A DNA stretch of 64,000 nucleotides from CAJFUR01 sp904420575 (GTDB lineage: Bacteria; Actinomycetota; Coriobacteriia; Coriobacteriales; Eggerthellaceae). The DNA is taken from assembly GCA_965119745.1 (NCBI GenBank), contig OZ221973.1, forward strand, positions 1,984,001 through 2,048,000, written 5' to 3'. Below the pieces are notes generated by a model, which saw only the letters and a list, made by a program, of their open reading frames with translations, was not told the DNA's origin and did no database searches. A program made the position numbers and the translations under genes. Shown here in pieces: positions 42,529-51,805 of this stretch; the stretch's first letter is position 1; each line of letters starts with the position of its first letter.

Positions 42529-45000
42529 ATGCACCAGACCATCGCTCACCGCGTCTTTTCCCTTCTCATGACGTTCGCCATGATCCTCACCTGCAACTGC
42601 GCGACGTTCCAGCTGATCGCCGCCTATGCCGCGGACGACGCGCCGCAGGCAGCAGGCCCGGTCGCCCCGGGCGACGTGGACGCGCCGCAGGGCGCGAGCA
42701 GCGGCAACCACGGCGGCGACGTCGGTGGCGACCTGGACATCGGTGACGGTGCGGGTCCGTTAGGCGGCGGGGAGGCAAGCGTCGGCAAGGCCGCAAACCC
42801 TTCCGAGTCCACCGACGCCTCGAGCGCGGCGGGCGGGGATGTCGGCGCAGGTGCGTCCACGCTGTCCAAGAAGGCTGGAAGGGCAGGAGGCGGAGGCGAG
42901 TTGTCGCTGACCGTGAACTATGAAAAGGGCGGCGGCGACGCTTACAGCACTGCCCTGAGGTCCCGCTTCCGTCTGTACGTGTACCCGAACGGCTTCGCCG
43001 ATGACGAGAAGCTGCCCGTGGCGGTCTCGATGACCGATGCCGAAGGATTCGGCCCGTACTCCTACGACGGCACCTCTTCGAAGCCGACGGAAATGAAGGA
43101 AGGGATCAAAGGAAACGACAAAGGGGGCGGGGCGCTCGTCGTCGGCGGCTTGCCGGAGGGCTGCTACGGCCTTGAAGAGACGTCCTCGTCGTCGGGCTAC
43201 GCCGCGTACGAGGGCCTCAAGTGTTTCAGCGTGGAGAACGATGCCGGCGCCTGGTCGGTGAATTACCGCCCGACGGGCACGGATCGGGATCTGGGCGCGT
43301 CTTCCATCACCAACGCCAAGACGAGGCTCGTCGTGAAGACGACCTCCCCTCAAGGAACCGACTTGGTGGGTGCGGTGCTCGCAGTGTACAAGGCGAACAG
43401 CGACGGGTCGCAGAGCGATGAGAAGGCGACGAGCCTGTTCGGCGAAGGGGAGTTCACGGTCACGGTCGGCGCCGGTTCGGAGCACCGATGGGATGTGGCC
43501 GGCATCGGCGCAGACAGCTATTATCTCGTGGAAGATGCCGCGCCCACGGACACGCGGCTCGGCAAGTTCAAAGGCGTGAAGTTCGCAGTGGACACGCATG
43601 GCAAGGTGACGATACTCTCGGGTCCGGCGAAGCTCGACGGCGCCACCAACACCCTGGCCATCGAAGCCGATCCCGTGCAGACGGCGGTGCTGTCGCTCGA
43701 CCAGCACGCCAGGGGAGTGGCGGGCACCACGCTGCAGGCGCAACGGCTTGACGGCAGCACGTGGACGCCCGTCGGCGATGCCTGGACGCCGACGACCGAA
43801 GACGAGGCCAAGGCAGGCCATGTCTTTGCCGGCCTTCAGCGCGAGAAAACCTTTCGCATCGTGCAGACCGTGATACCCGATGGCTACGTGCAGGCAAACC
43901 ACGGCACCGACGGGGGCAACCAGCAGATGGTGGAGTTCGCCTTCGACGAGTACGGCGACGTCGAGGCCGTGGACCTCCACCACGGAGATGTTCCGACCGA
44001 CAACCTGGATTGGGGAAGCTTTCGGAACGCCTTCGACAAGGTGTTCACCGTGCGCAGCGAGCGCATCGTGGGGCAGGCCGAGTTCACGGTGTACGACGCC
44101 ACGATCGAGACAGGCGTCATGAAGCCGCTTGCGGGCGTGCAGTTCGACCTCTACCGAAAGGGCACAGCCGTTGGCGGCGGCGACGAGCTGGTGAACGAGG
44201 ACAAGCATTTCACGAGCGACGCGGACGGCAAGGTGACGACGGCCACCACGCTCATAGACAACGTGTTGGCGGGCGAGGTGATGAAGCACGGGCTGACGCC
44301 GGGAACGTACTACTTCAAGCAGGTGGCTGCACCCGCCGACTTCGTGTATGACGCCGCCGACCCTGTGAAGACGGATCCCTTCGTCATCGGGAAGGACCAG
44401 AACCGGTTCACATGGATGGACGGGGGAGCGTTCGGCGGCACCGTCCAGGTGACGGTGGATGGGGGCGCAAACGCCATGGTCACTCCGCTCAACGCCGCCA
44501 TCCACCTCTGCAAGGTCGATGGCGAGACCGGCGCGGGCGTCATCGGCGCTACGTTCGCCTTGCAGAGGGGCGACGGCACGGTGGTCGACTCCCAGAGAAC
44601 GGCTGCAGCCGGCTCGGAGTTCGGCAAGGTCGATTCGAACGGCAACAAGCATGTCAAACAGGTGGTGCGGGACGGCGAGCTGTACTTCGTGAATGTTCCT
44701 GCCGGCACATACACGGTGACCGAAACGGCACCGGCATCGGGATATCAGCCGAACGGCGTATCGTTCGAGGTGGTGGTAAGCCAAGATGAGGCGAACCGTG
44801 TGTACGCTGTCGGCGATGGCGGCGTGGTGACGAACGTGCGCACGCCCGCGCCCGTCGAGAAGACGAACGACGCGAAGCCGCTGCTGCGCACCGGCGACCC
44901 GCTCGCAGGAGGCATCTTCGCTCTTGGTGGCATTGCGTTCGTCGGCGGCTGCATGGTCGCTGCGGCCATGCACGCTCGGCGGCGTAGGAACGGACGCTAG
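42529..45000 (+). CDS. SpaA/pilin-type surface adhesin with sorting-like C-terminus
   Basis: An 823-residue secreted protein. It has a signal peptide (residues 1-37, ending AAYA), then a low-complexity Gly/Ala/Asp region. Several Cna-B/SpaA-like beta-domains follow, recognisable by recurring LAGVQFDLY, GATFALQR and GTYTVTETAP motifs. The C-terminus has LLRTGD, a hydrophobic segment (GGIFALGGIAFVGGCMVAAA) and a basic tail, the layout of a sortase signal with the usual LPxTG reading LLRTG. No sortase gene is nearby. It converges on oppF, and both stop codons fall within the same CTAG tetranucleotide. Confidence 0.87.
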   Translation: MHQTIAHRVFSLLMTFAMILTCNCATFQLIAAYAADDAPQAAGPVAPGDVDAPQGASSGNHGGDVGGDLDIGDGAGPLGGGEASVGKAANPSESTDASSAAGGDVGAGASTLSKKAGRAGGGGELSLTVNYEKGGGDAYSTALRSRFRLYVYPNGFADDEKLPVAVSMTDAEGFGPYSYDGTSSKPTEMKEGIKGNDKGGGALVVGGLPEGCYGLEETSSSSGYAAYEGLKCFSVENDAGAWSVNYRPTGTDRDLGASSITNAKTRLVVKTTSPQGTDLVGAVLAVYKANSDGSQSDEKATSLFGEGEFTVTVGAGSEHRWDVAGIGADSYYLVEDAAPTDTRLGKFKGVKFAVDTHGKVTILSGPAKLDGATNTLAIEADPVQTAVLSLDQHARGVAGTTLQAQRLDGSTWTPVGDAWTPTTEDEAKAGHVFAGLQREKTFRIVQTVIPDGYVQANHGTDGGNQQMVEFAFDEYGDVEAVDLHHGDVPTDNLDWGSFRNAFDKVFTVRSERIVGQAEFTVYDATIETGVMKPLAGVQFDLYRKGTAVGGGDELVNEDKHFTSDADGKVTTATTLIDNVLAGEVMKHGLTPGTYYFKQVAAPADFVYDAADPVKTDPFVIGKDQNRFTWMDGGAFGGTVQVTVDGGANAMVTPLNAAIHLCKVDGETGAGVIGATFALQRGDGTVVDSQRTAAAGSEFGKVDSNGNKHVKQVVRDGELYFVNVPAGTYTVTETAPASGYQPNGVSFEVVVSQDEANRVYAVGDGGVVTNVRTPAPVEKTNDAKPLLRTGDPLAGGIFALGGIAFVGGCMVAAAMHARRRRNGR

Positions 45001-46054
45001 ACGCGCGCCGTTCCCGGGCCGCCCTCGTCGTAGCGGTGGCAGGCGCACTGGTGGTTCGGCTTCACTTCCACGAGCGGGGGGACCACCGCGTCGCAGCCCT
45101 CGACCTTCGCGAAGCAGCGTCCGGCGAAGCGGCATCCCGGCGGCGGGTCGATGGGGCTCGGCACGTCGCCCTCAAGGATGATGCGCTCGCGCTTTGCCGC
45201 CGGATCGACCGAGGGAATGGCGGAGAGCAGCGCCTGGGTGTAGGGTGACAACGGGTCGGCGTAGAGCGCCTGCTTCGGTGCGATCTCCATCATCTTGCCC
45301 AAATACATGACGCCCACGCGGTCGGACACGTGCTTGACCACGTTCAGGCCGTGGGCGATGAACAGATACGTGAGGCCGAACTGCTCCTTCAGCTCGTCCA
45401 GCAGATTCAGCACCTGCGCCTGGATGGACACGTCCAGGGCGCTCACGGGCTCGTCGCACACGATGAGCTTCGGCTTCACGGCCAAGGCGCGGGCGATGCT
45501 GACGCGCTGGCGCTGGCCGCCGGAGAACTCGTGCGGGTAGCGGTTGCGCATGTAGTTGGCCAGGCCCACGCATTCCAGAAGCTCGTTGACGCGGTCTTCC
45601 ACTTGGTCTTTCGGCAGCAGCTTGTTCGTCAGGATGGGTTCCGCGATGATGTCGCCCACGCGCATGCGCGGGTTCAGCGACGCATAGGGGTCCTGGAAGA
45701 TCAGCTGGATGTCGCGGCAGTACCTCTTGCGCTCCTTGTTCTTCATGGCCGTGAGGTCGTGGCCGTCGAAGACGATGGTGCCGGACGTGGGCTTGATCAG
45801 GTTCACCAGCATCTTGCCCACGGTGGTCTTGCCGCAGCCCGATTCGCCCACCAGGCCGAACGCCTCGCCGCGGCGTATCTGGAAGCTCACGTCGTCCACG
45901 GCCTGCACGTGCGAGGTCGCCCGGCCGAAGAAGTTCGTCTCGGCAGCGAAGCGCTTCGTGAGGTGTTGCACGTCCAGCAGGACGTCGTTCTGCGCGTCCT
46001 CGCCCGTATGGGAAGGGACGGCGGTGGCCTGCGTTGCGGCGTCGTTCGTGTCGC

Positions 46055-46058
<4 letters not shown>
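44997..46058 (-). CDS. oppF: OppF, peptide ABC transporter ATPase
   Basis: A 353-residue cytosolic ATPase. The Walker A motif GESGCGKTT, Q-loop LIFQDPYASLNP, signature SGGQRQR and Walker B LIVCDEPVSALD are all intact. The C-terminal oligopeptide/dipeptide domain has cysteines (PPPGCRFAGRCF) as in Fe-S-containing OppF proteins. It couples ATP hydrolysis to peptide import with OppD and OppBC. Its start overlaps the oppD stop (ATGA). It is the last gene of the operon and ends against the adhesin gene with no terminator between. Confidence 0.95.
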
Positions 46059-47182
<1,124 letters not shown>

Positions 47183-47186
47183 GCGA

Positions 47187-48116
47187 TCACCTCTTCCTTG
47201 CCTTGGGGTCCAGGCCGTCGCGGATGCCGTCGCCCAACAGGTTGAAGGCGAGCACGGTCAGCGTGATGGCCAGGCCGGGGAATATCATGAGCCACGGGGC
47301 GCGGAACAGCTCGTTGCGGCCGCGTCCCAGCATGTCGCCCCACTCGGCGTCGGGCGGCTGCACGCCCAGGCCCAAGAAGCCCAGGGCCGCGGCGTCCAGG
47401 ATGGCCGTGGAGATGCCGAGCGTGGCGCGCACGATGATGGACGGAAGCACGTTGGGGAGCACGTGGCGGAACACGATGGCGAAGTTGGAGTCCCCGATGA
47501 CGCGCGCTGCGGCCACGTAGTCGTTCTCCTTGATGGACAGGATCTCGGAGCGCACGATGCGCGCGTATTCTGGGATGGACACCAGGCCGATGGCCACGAC
47601 GGCCTTCTCGATGCCGGGCCCGAGCGCTGCCATGATGGCGATGGCCAGAAGGATGGAGGGGATGGCCAGCATCATGTCCATGACGCGCATGATGACGGTG
47701 TCCCACTTGCCGCCCTTGTAGCCGGCCACGGCGCCCAGGATCACGCCGATGGTCAGTGAGATGGCCACGGCCGCTAGGCCCACGGTGAGCGTGATCTGCG
47801 TGCCCACGAGCACGCGGCTGAAGATGTCGCGGCCCTGCATGTCGGTGCCGAACCAGTGCGCGGAGGAGGGCCCCTGCAGCGACTCGCTCAGGTTCTGCGC
47901 GTACGGGTCGTAAGGCAACACCTGGGGGAACAGTTTGGTGACGACGGCCACGGCGGCCAGAAGGAGGATGAATACGCCGCTCACGAGCGCCGCCTTGTTC
48001 GAGACGATGCCTGCGAACACGTCCTTCCACACGCTTTCGCGCTTCTCTTTGACAGGTACTGTGGCCACGGCGGCGGCCGGTTCGGTCGCCAGCTGCTTGT
48101 TCCTGCTCACCGTCAT
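47187..48116 (-). CDS. oppC: OppC, peptide ABC transporter permease
   Basis: A 309-residue inner-membrane permease with the N-terminal OppC_N region, the FGTDMQGRDIFSRVLVG signature, and the EAA loop (RVIGDSNFAIVFRHVLPNVL). About six membrane helices pair with OppB to form the channel. The ATG overlaps the oppB stop by one base (TGATG), so translation is coupled. Confidence 0.94.
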   Translation of the reverse strand: MTVSRNKQLATEPAAAVATVPVKEKRESVWKDVFAGIVSNKAALVSGVFILLLAAVAVVTKLFPQVLPYDPYAQNLSESLQGPSSAHWFGTDMQGRDIFSRVLVGTQITLTVGLAAVAISLTIGVILGAVAGYKGGKWDTVIMRVMDMMLAIPSILLAIAIMAALGPGIEKAVVAIGLVSIPEYARIVRSEILSIKENDYVAAARVIGDSNFAIVFRHVLPNVLPSIIVRATLGISTAILDAAALGFLGLGVQPPDAEWGDMLGRGRNELFRAPWLMIFPGLAITLTVLAFNLLGDGIRDGLDPKARKR

Positions 48117-49135
48117 CACCCCTCTTCCTTCGTGCCGTACTTGATGCGCGGGTCGAGCCAGGCGTAGATGATGTCGACCACCAGGTTCATGACGACGAAG
48201 ATGACGGCCACCAGAAGCACGATGCCCTGCACGACGGGGAAGTCGCTCTTGAGCACGCAGTCCACGGCGAACTTGCCGATGCCGGGCCAGGCGAACACCG
48301 TTTCGGTCAAAAGCGCGCCGCCGAGCAGGCTGCCGAACTGCAGGCCGATGACCGTGGACACGGGCAGCATGGCGTTGCGCAGGGCGTGCTTGACGTTGAC
48401 CGAGCCCTTGGAGAGGCCTTTGGCCCGCGCCGTGCGCACGTAGTCCTCGCCCAGCGTCTCGAGCATGCTCGAGCGCGTCATGCGCGTGATGATGGCCATG
48501 GAATACAGGGAAAGCGCCAATGTCGGCAAGATGAGGTGGACGAGCACGTCGCCCAAGGCCGCCATGTCGCCCTTCATGATGGTGTCGATGATGAAGAACC
48601 CGGTTCCGCCGTAGGGCTGCATCAGCGGGGAGACGCGTCCGCTGGAGGGCAGCACGTGCAGGATGCCGGCGAACAGCAGGATCAGCAGGATGCCGGACCA
48701 GAAGATGGGCATGGACACGCCCACGAGGGCGACGACCATGCTCACGTTGTCCGCTGCCTTGTTCTTCTTCACGGCCGCCAACACGCCCAAGGCGACGCCC
48801 ACGAGGGCCGCCACGATGATGGCGCAGATGGCGAGCTCCGCCGTGGCGGGGAAGCGCGCCGCGATCTCCTGGGTGACCGGCTGATGGGTGTAGTACGACG
48901 TGCCGAGGTCGCCTTGGACCGCGCCGACGACGAAGTTGACGTACTGCAGCCAGATGGGATCGTCCAGCCCGTTGTCCGCCCGCCAGGCCGCCATCGCCTC
49001 CGGCGTGGCGTGCTCGCCCAGAACCACCGGAGCCGGATCCGGGGCCAACACGCGCGTGATGAGGAAGATGATGACGGTTACACCCAGCAAGACGGGAATC
49101 ACCATGAGGATTCGTTTGAGGATGTACTTGAGCAC
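48116..49135 (-). CDS. oppB: OppB, peptide ABC transporter permease
   Basis: A 339-residue permease with an N-terminal helix (LKRILMVIPVLLGVTVIIFL), the family motif DLGTSYYTHQPV and the EAA loop (RAKGLSKGSVNVKHALRNAM). About six membrane helices are present. It is first in the oppBCDF run and is separated from oppA by a 448-bp gap with two strong hairpins. Confidence 0.94.
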   Translation of the reverse strand: MLKYILKRILMVIPVLLGVTVIIFLITRVLAPDPAPVVLGEHATPEAMAAWRADNGLDDPIWLQYVNFVVGAVQGDLGTSYYTHQPVTQEIAARFPATAELAICAIIVAALVGVALGVLAAVKKNKAADNVSMVVALVGVSMPIFWSGILLILLFAGILHVLPSSGRVSPLMQPYGGTGFFIIDTIMKGDMAALGDVLVHLILPTLALSLYSMAIITRMTRSSMLETLGEDYVRTARAKGLSKGSVNVKHALRNAMLPVSTVIGLQFGSLLGGALLTETVFAWPGIGKFAVDCVLKSDFPVVQGIVLLVAVIFVVMNLVVDIIYAWLDPRIKYGTKEEG

Positions 49136-49583
49136 TTGCTCGTCCTTTCATGCATGCTCCTGCGAAGGCAGGAATGAAGCCGGAGGCCCGCAGCCACCCG
49201 GATTCGAGCGCCGCGTTCCTCGCGGCACGAAACCAAGCCGATCGGAGACGATCGGGAAACGACATGCGATCACGCATGATGGCATGTCGCCGTCCGCTCG
49301 AAAACGATCGGGTGACAGTATAGAACAACCCTGCCCGAGTGGGCGCGAGAAATGGGGCCGGTGCATCGGTTCCGCGCAAAAAGGGCGAAAGGCACGGGTT
49401 GTCGCGGCTTTGACCGCACCGACGGCCCTCGGGCCGTCGGTGCCACGGACGCCTAGGGCCGGCCTGTTCCGAACGGGCTCAAAGCACGCCTTGCAAGCAG
49501 TTGGGCCGGAAACAGCGTTTCCGGCCCAACTTCATGGTCTTGCTTCGCGCACGGAACGTGGCGTCATGCCGCAAAGGAGTGCC
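49136..49583 (-). terminator. oppA-oppB intergenic region with tandem hairpins
   Basis: Two perfect stems follow the oppA stop: a 15-bp stem (49499-49513/49517-49531, AGTTGGGCCGGAAAC) and a 13-bp stem (49416-49428/49431-49443, GCACCGACGGCCC). They should stop or stabilise most oppA transcripts, making the binding protein more abundant than the permease. A TATACT box at 49319-49314 on the minus strand and a dyad CGACATGC/GCATGTCG (49260-49289) suggest a separate promoter for oppB. Confidence 0.7.
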
Positions 49584-51227
49584 TTATGCCTCCTTGGACA
49601 CGCCCTTGAAGAACGCGACTCCCGTCGGATGGTAGTAGAAGTCCTTGACCTTCGGGTTGACGCCGAGCAGGTTCTGCGAGTGGGAGATGAGCATCCACGG
49701 CTGCTTCTCGGCCACCATTTCCTCGCACTTCAGGTAGATGGCGTCGCGCTCGTCCCCATCGGGGGTTGCAAGGCCTTCTGCGATGAGTGCCTTGTATTCC
49801 TCGTCCTGCCAGTGGGCGACGTTCATGGACCAGTTGGTGTCGGCCAGCAGGTTCATGAAATTGTCTGGGTCGCCGTTGTCGCCGGTCCAGCCATAGAAGC
49901 AGATGTCGTACGGATCGGTCTGCAGCTTGGTCTTGTAGGTGGTCCAGTCGTACTCGACGATGCTCACGTCCACGCCGACCTCGGCCAGGTAGCCCTGGAT
50001 GAGGCGGGCGAGCTCGCTGCCGCCCTTCTGGTTGTAGGGGCGGGCAGTGGTGTACGTGATGCACTGCAGCGACGTGACGCCCTTGGCGGCCAGCGTGGCC
50101 TTGGCAGCTTCGGGGTCGTAGGCGGTCTGCTTGACGTCCTTGCAGTACGGGGCCATCCACACGGGCATGACGGAGTTCGCCAGCGTCGCGTAGTCGCCGT
50201 AGATGGTCTGTACCAGCTCTTCGACGTTGATGGCCTGGGCGATGGCCTTGCGGACCTCCTGGTCGGTGCACGCGCCCGTCTCGGTGTTGAACGCCATGTA
50301 GTTGATGGTCATGCCGTCTTCGGCGAACAGCTCGAAGCCGCCGTCGGTAATCTGGTTCACCGAAGAGGGATCGACGCTCGACACGATGTCGCATTCGTTG
50401 TTGAGCAGCGACGTGATGCGGGTGTTGCCCTCTGCGATGATGCGGAAGACGAGGTTCTTCGTCTTGGGGGCGTTGGCCGTGTCCCAGTACTCGTCGTTGG
50501 CCACCAAGGTGACCGAAGCGCCCTTCGTCCAGTCGACGAACTTGTAGGGGCCCGTGCCGGCAGGCTTGTCGATGGGCTGCCCCGCCGGTGCGGCTGCTGC
50601 GGCCGTGGGGGACACGATGGGGGCGGCAAGGGCCATGGCCAGGTTCTTCAAGAACGGGGCCGAAGCCGAGCGCAAGGTGATCTTCACAGTGGTGGGATCG
50701 ACTGCTTCCACGCTCTTCACGCCGTTGTTGGCGGCCTCTTCGCCGAACACGAAGGACGCGTACGGCATGTCGGAGTTGCGGTTAGGCTCCAGCTGGCGCT
50801 CGATGGACGCCTTCACGGCGTCGGCGTTGAACTCGGTGCCGTCGTGGAACTTGACGCCTTCGCGCAGCTTGATGGTGTACGTGAGGCCGTCGTCCGAGAT
50901 TTCGGGCAGGTCGGCGGCCAGGCAGGGGGACACCTTGGCGTCCGTCTTGCCGTACTGGTACAGGCCTTCGTGGATGTTGCAGGACACCACGGCCGATTCG
51001 CCGTCGTCGAAGTACGCCGGGTCGACTGCACGCGGGTCGGCCGTGAGGCTGTACGTGATGGTGTCGGACATTCCGCTGGGCGCGTCGCCGCCGCCCTGGC
51101 CCTCGGCCGGCTTCTCGCCGCCACCGCCGCCGCAGCCTGCCATGTTGACGAGGCCGAAGCTGGCGGCCGAAACGCCGAGCAGCTCGACGAACCGGCGTCT
51201 GCTGAACGCCTGCTTGCTTGCTTCCAT
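49584..51227 (-). CDS. oppA: OppA, peptide-binding lipoprotein
   Basis: A 547-residue extracellular solute-binding protein (SBP_bac_5). The N-terminus has a twin-arginine-like signal (FSRRRFVELLG) and lipobox MAGC followed by a Gly-rich linker. The body carries GLYQYGKTDAKVSPCLAADL, VKFHDGTEFNADAVKASIE and later NETGA/FNTETGAC regions typical of OppA/DppA. It captures oligopeptides for the OppBCDF permease downstream. The start follows GGAAGGAGAACAC. It is transcribed from the region at 51228-51340, separate from the molybdopterin operon going right. Confidence 0.94.
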   Translation of the reverse strand: MEASKQAFSRRRFVELLGVSAASFGLVNMAGCGGGGGEKPAEGQGGGDAPSGMSDTITYSLTADPRAVDPAYFDDGESAVVSCNIHEGLYQYGKTDAKVSPCLAADLPEISDDGLTYTIKLREGVKFHDGTEFNADAVKASIERQLEPNRNSDMPYASFVFGEEAANNGVKSVEAVDPTTVKITLRSASAPFLKNLAMALAAPIVSPTAAAAAPAGQPIDKPAGTGPYKFVDWTKGASVTLVANDEYWDTANAPKTKNLVFRIIAEGNTRITSLLNNECDIVSSVDPSSVNQITDGGFELFAEDGMTINYMAFNTETGACTDQEVRKAIAQAINVEELVQTIYGDYATLANSVMPVWMAPYCKDVKQTAYDPEAAKATLAAKGVTSLQCITYTTARPYNQKGGSELARLIQGYLAEVGVDVSIVEYDWTTYKTKLQTDPYDICFYGWTGDNGDPDNFMNLLADTNWSMNVAHWQDEEYKALIAEGLATPDGDERDAIYLKCEEMVAEKQPWMLISHSQNLLGVNPKVKDFYYHPTGVAFFKGVSKEA

Positions 51228-51805
51228 GTGTTCTCCTTCCCTCAAACCCCGCTTTTCCGGGGCCCTCCAGCGAGCGCCTGCTCGCTCTGGCTCATAGGCG
51301 ACCCGTTCGGTCCACGCTATGCATGCCCGTATACTTTAGTACAACGGAGCGCCCGCCATGCCCTTTTTCGCGCGATTGTGGCGTTTTCGTTCCATTGCGG
51401 GTCGTGAACGGCAGGCGGGAAGGCGGCATGCGCCGCCTTTTGATTCGTGCCGGCGCGCGACTTTCGGCCTTCCTGCGCATTGCAGAAAGCGAGAGCCCCG
51501 TTCTCCCGTGTCGGTCGAGGCCGGGAGCTTCGGCGTCACAGCAAAGCGCGGTGTTGCAGTAAGGCCACGTGAGCCGTCTCATGCTGCCGGCATGAGACGG
51601 CTTTTGATGCTTGCCGAACCAAACTTTGGCCCAAGTTCCATGCTCATCGAATCTGGCCTCCGAGAAAAGACCCGCGTATAACCGCAAGCAGCTGCCGACA
51701 CACCGTGTCACGCACGCCGTCCGGGAGTCAGACGAGGCCTCGTCCGGAAGACAGCGTGCGCGCAGATGGATCGGAAGCGCATTCCGTCAGAAAGGGGTAC
51801 CTGCT
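51228..51805. promoter_or_regulatory. oppA / molybdopterin cluster divergent region with orphan terminator
   Basis: A 578-bp region without a supportable gene. TATACT (51330-51335) is a rightward -10 candidate with a weak -35 TTCGGT. Further right a classic intrinsic terminator (51573-51601, 12-bp stem then TTTT) precedes the molybdopterin gene by about 200 bp. A transcript from 51340 would therefore end before the gene unless anti-terminated, suggesting attenuation or a small RNA. The ribosome site AAAGGGG is just before 51806. Confidence 0.55.
51573..51605 (+). terminator. Intrinsic terminator upstream of the molybdopterin gene
   Basis: Arms GCCGTCTCATGC (51573-51584) and GCATGAGACGGC (51590-51601) enclose a 5-nt loop and are followed by TTTT. 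No protein gene lies upstream on this strand before it, so it is a candidate attenuator or end of a small RNA. Confidence 0.75.

Noticed and set aside
51292..51711. Open frames on both strands between oppA and the molybdoenzyme
   Set aside because: No ribosome sites, no family resemblance, and they overlap a terminator; treated as non-coding.
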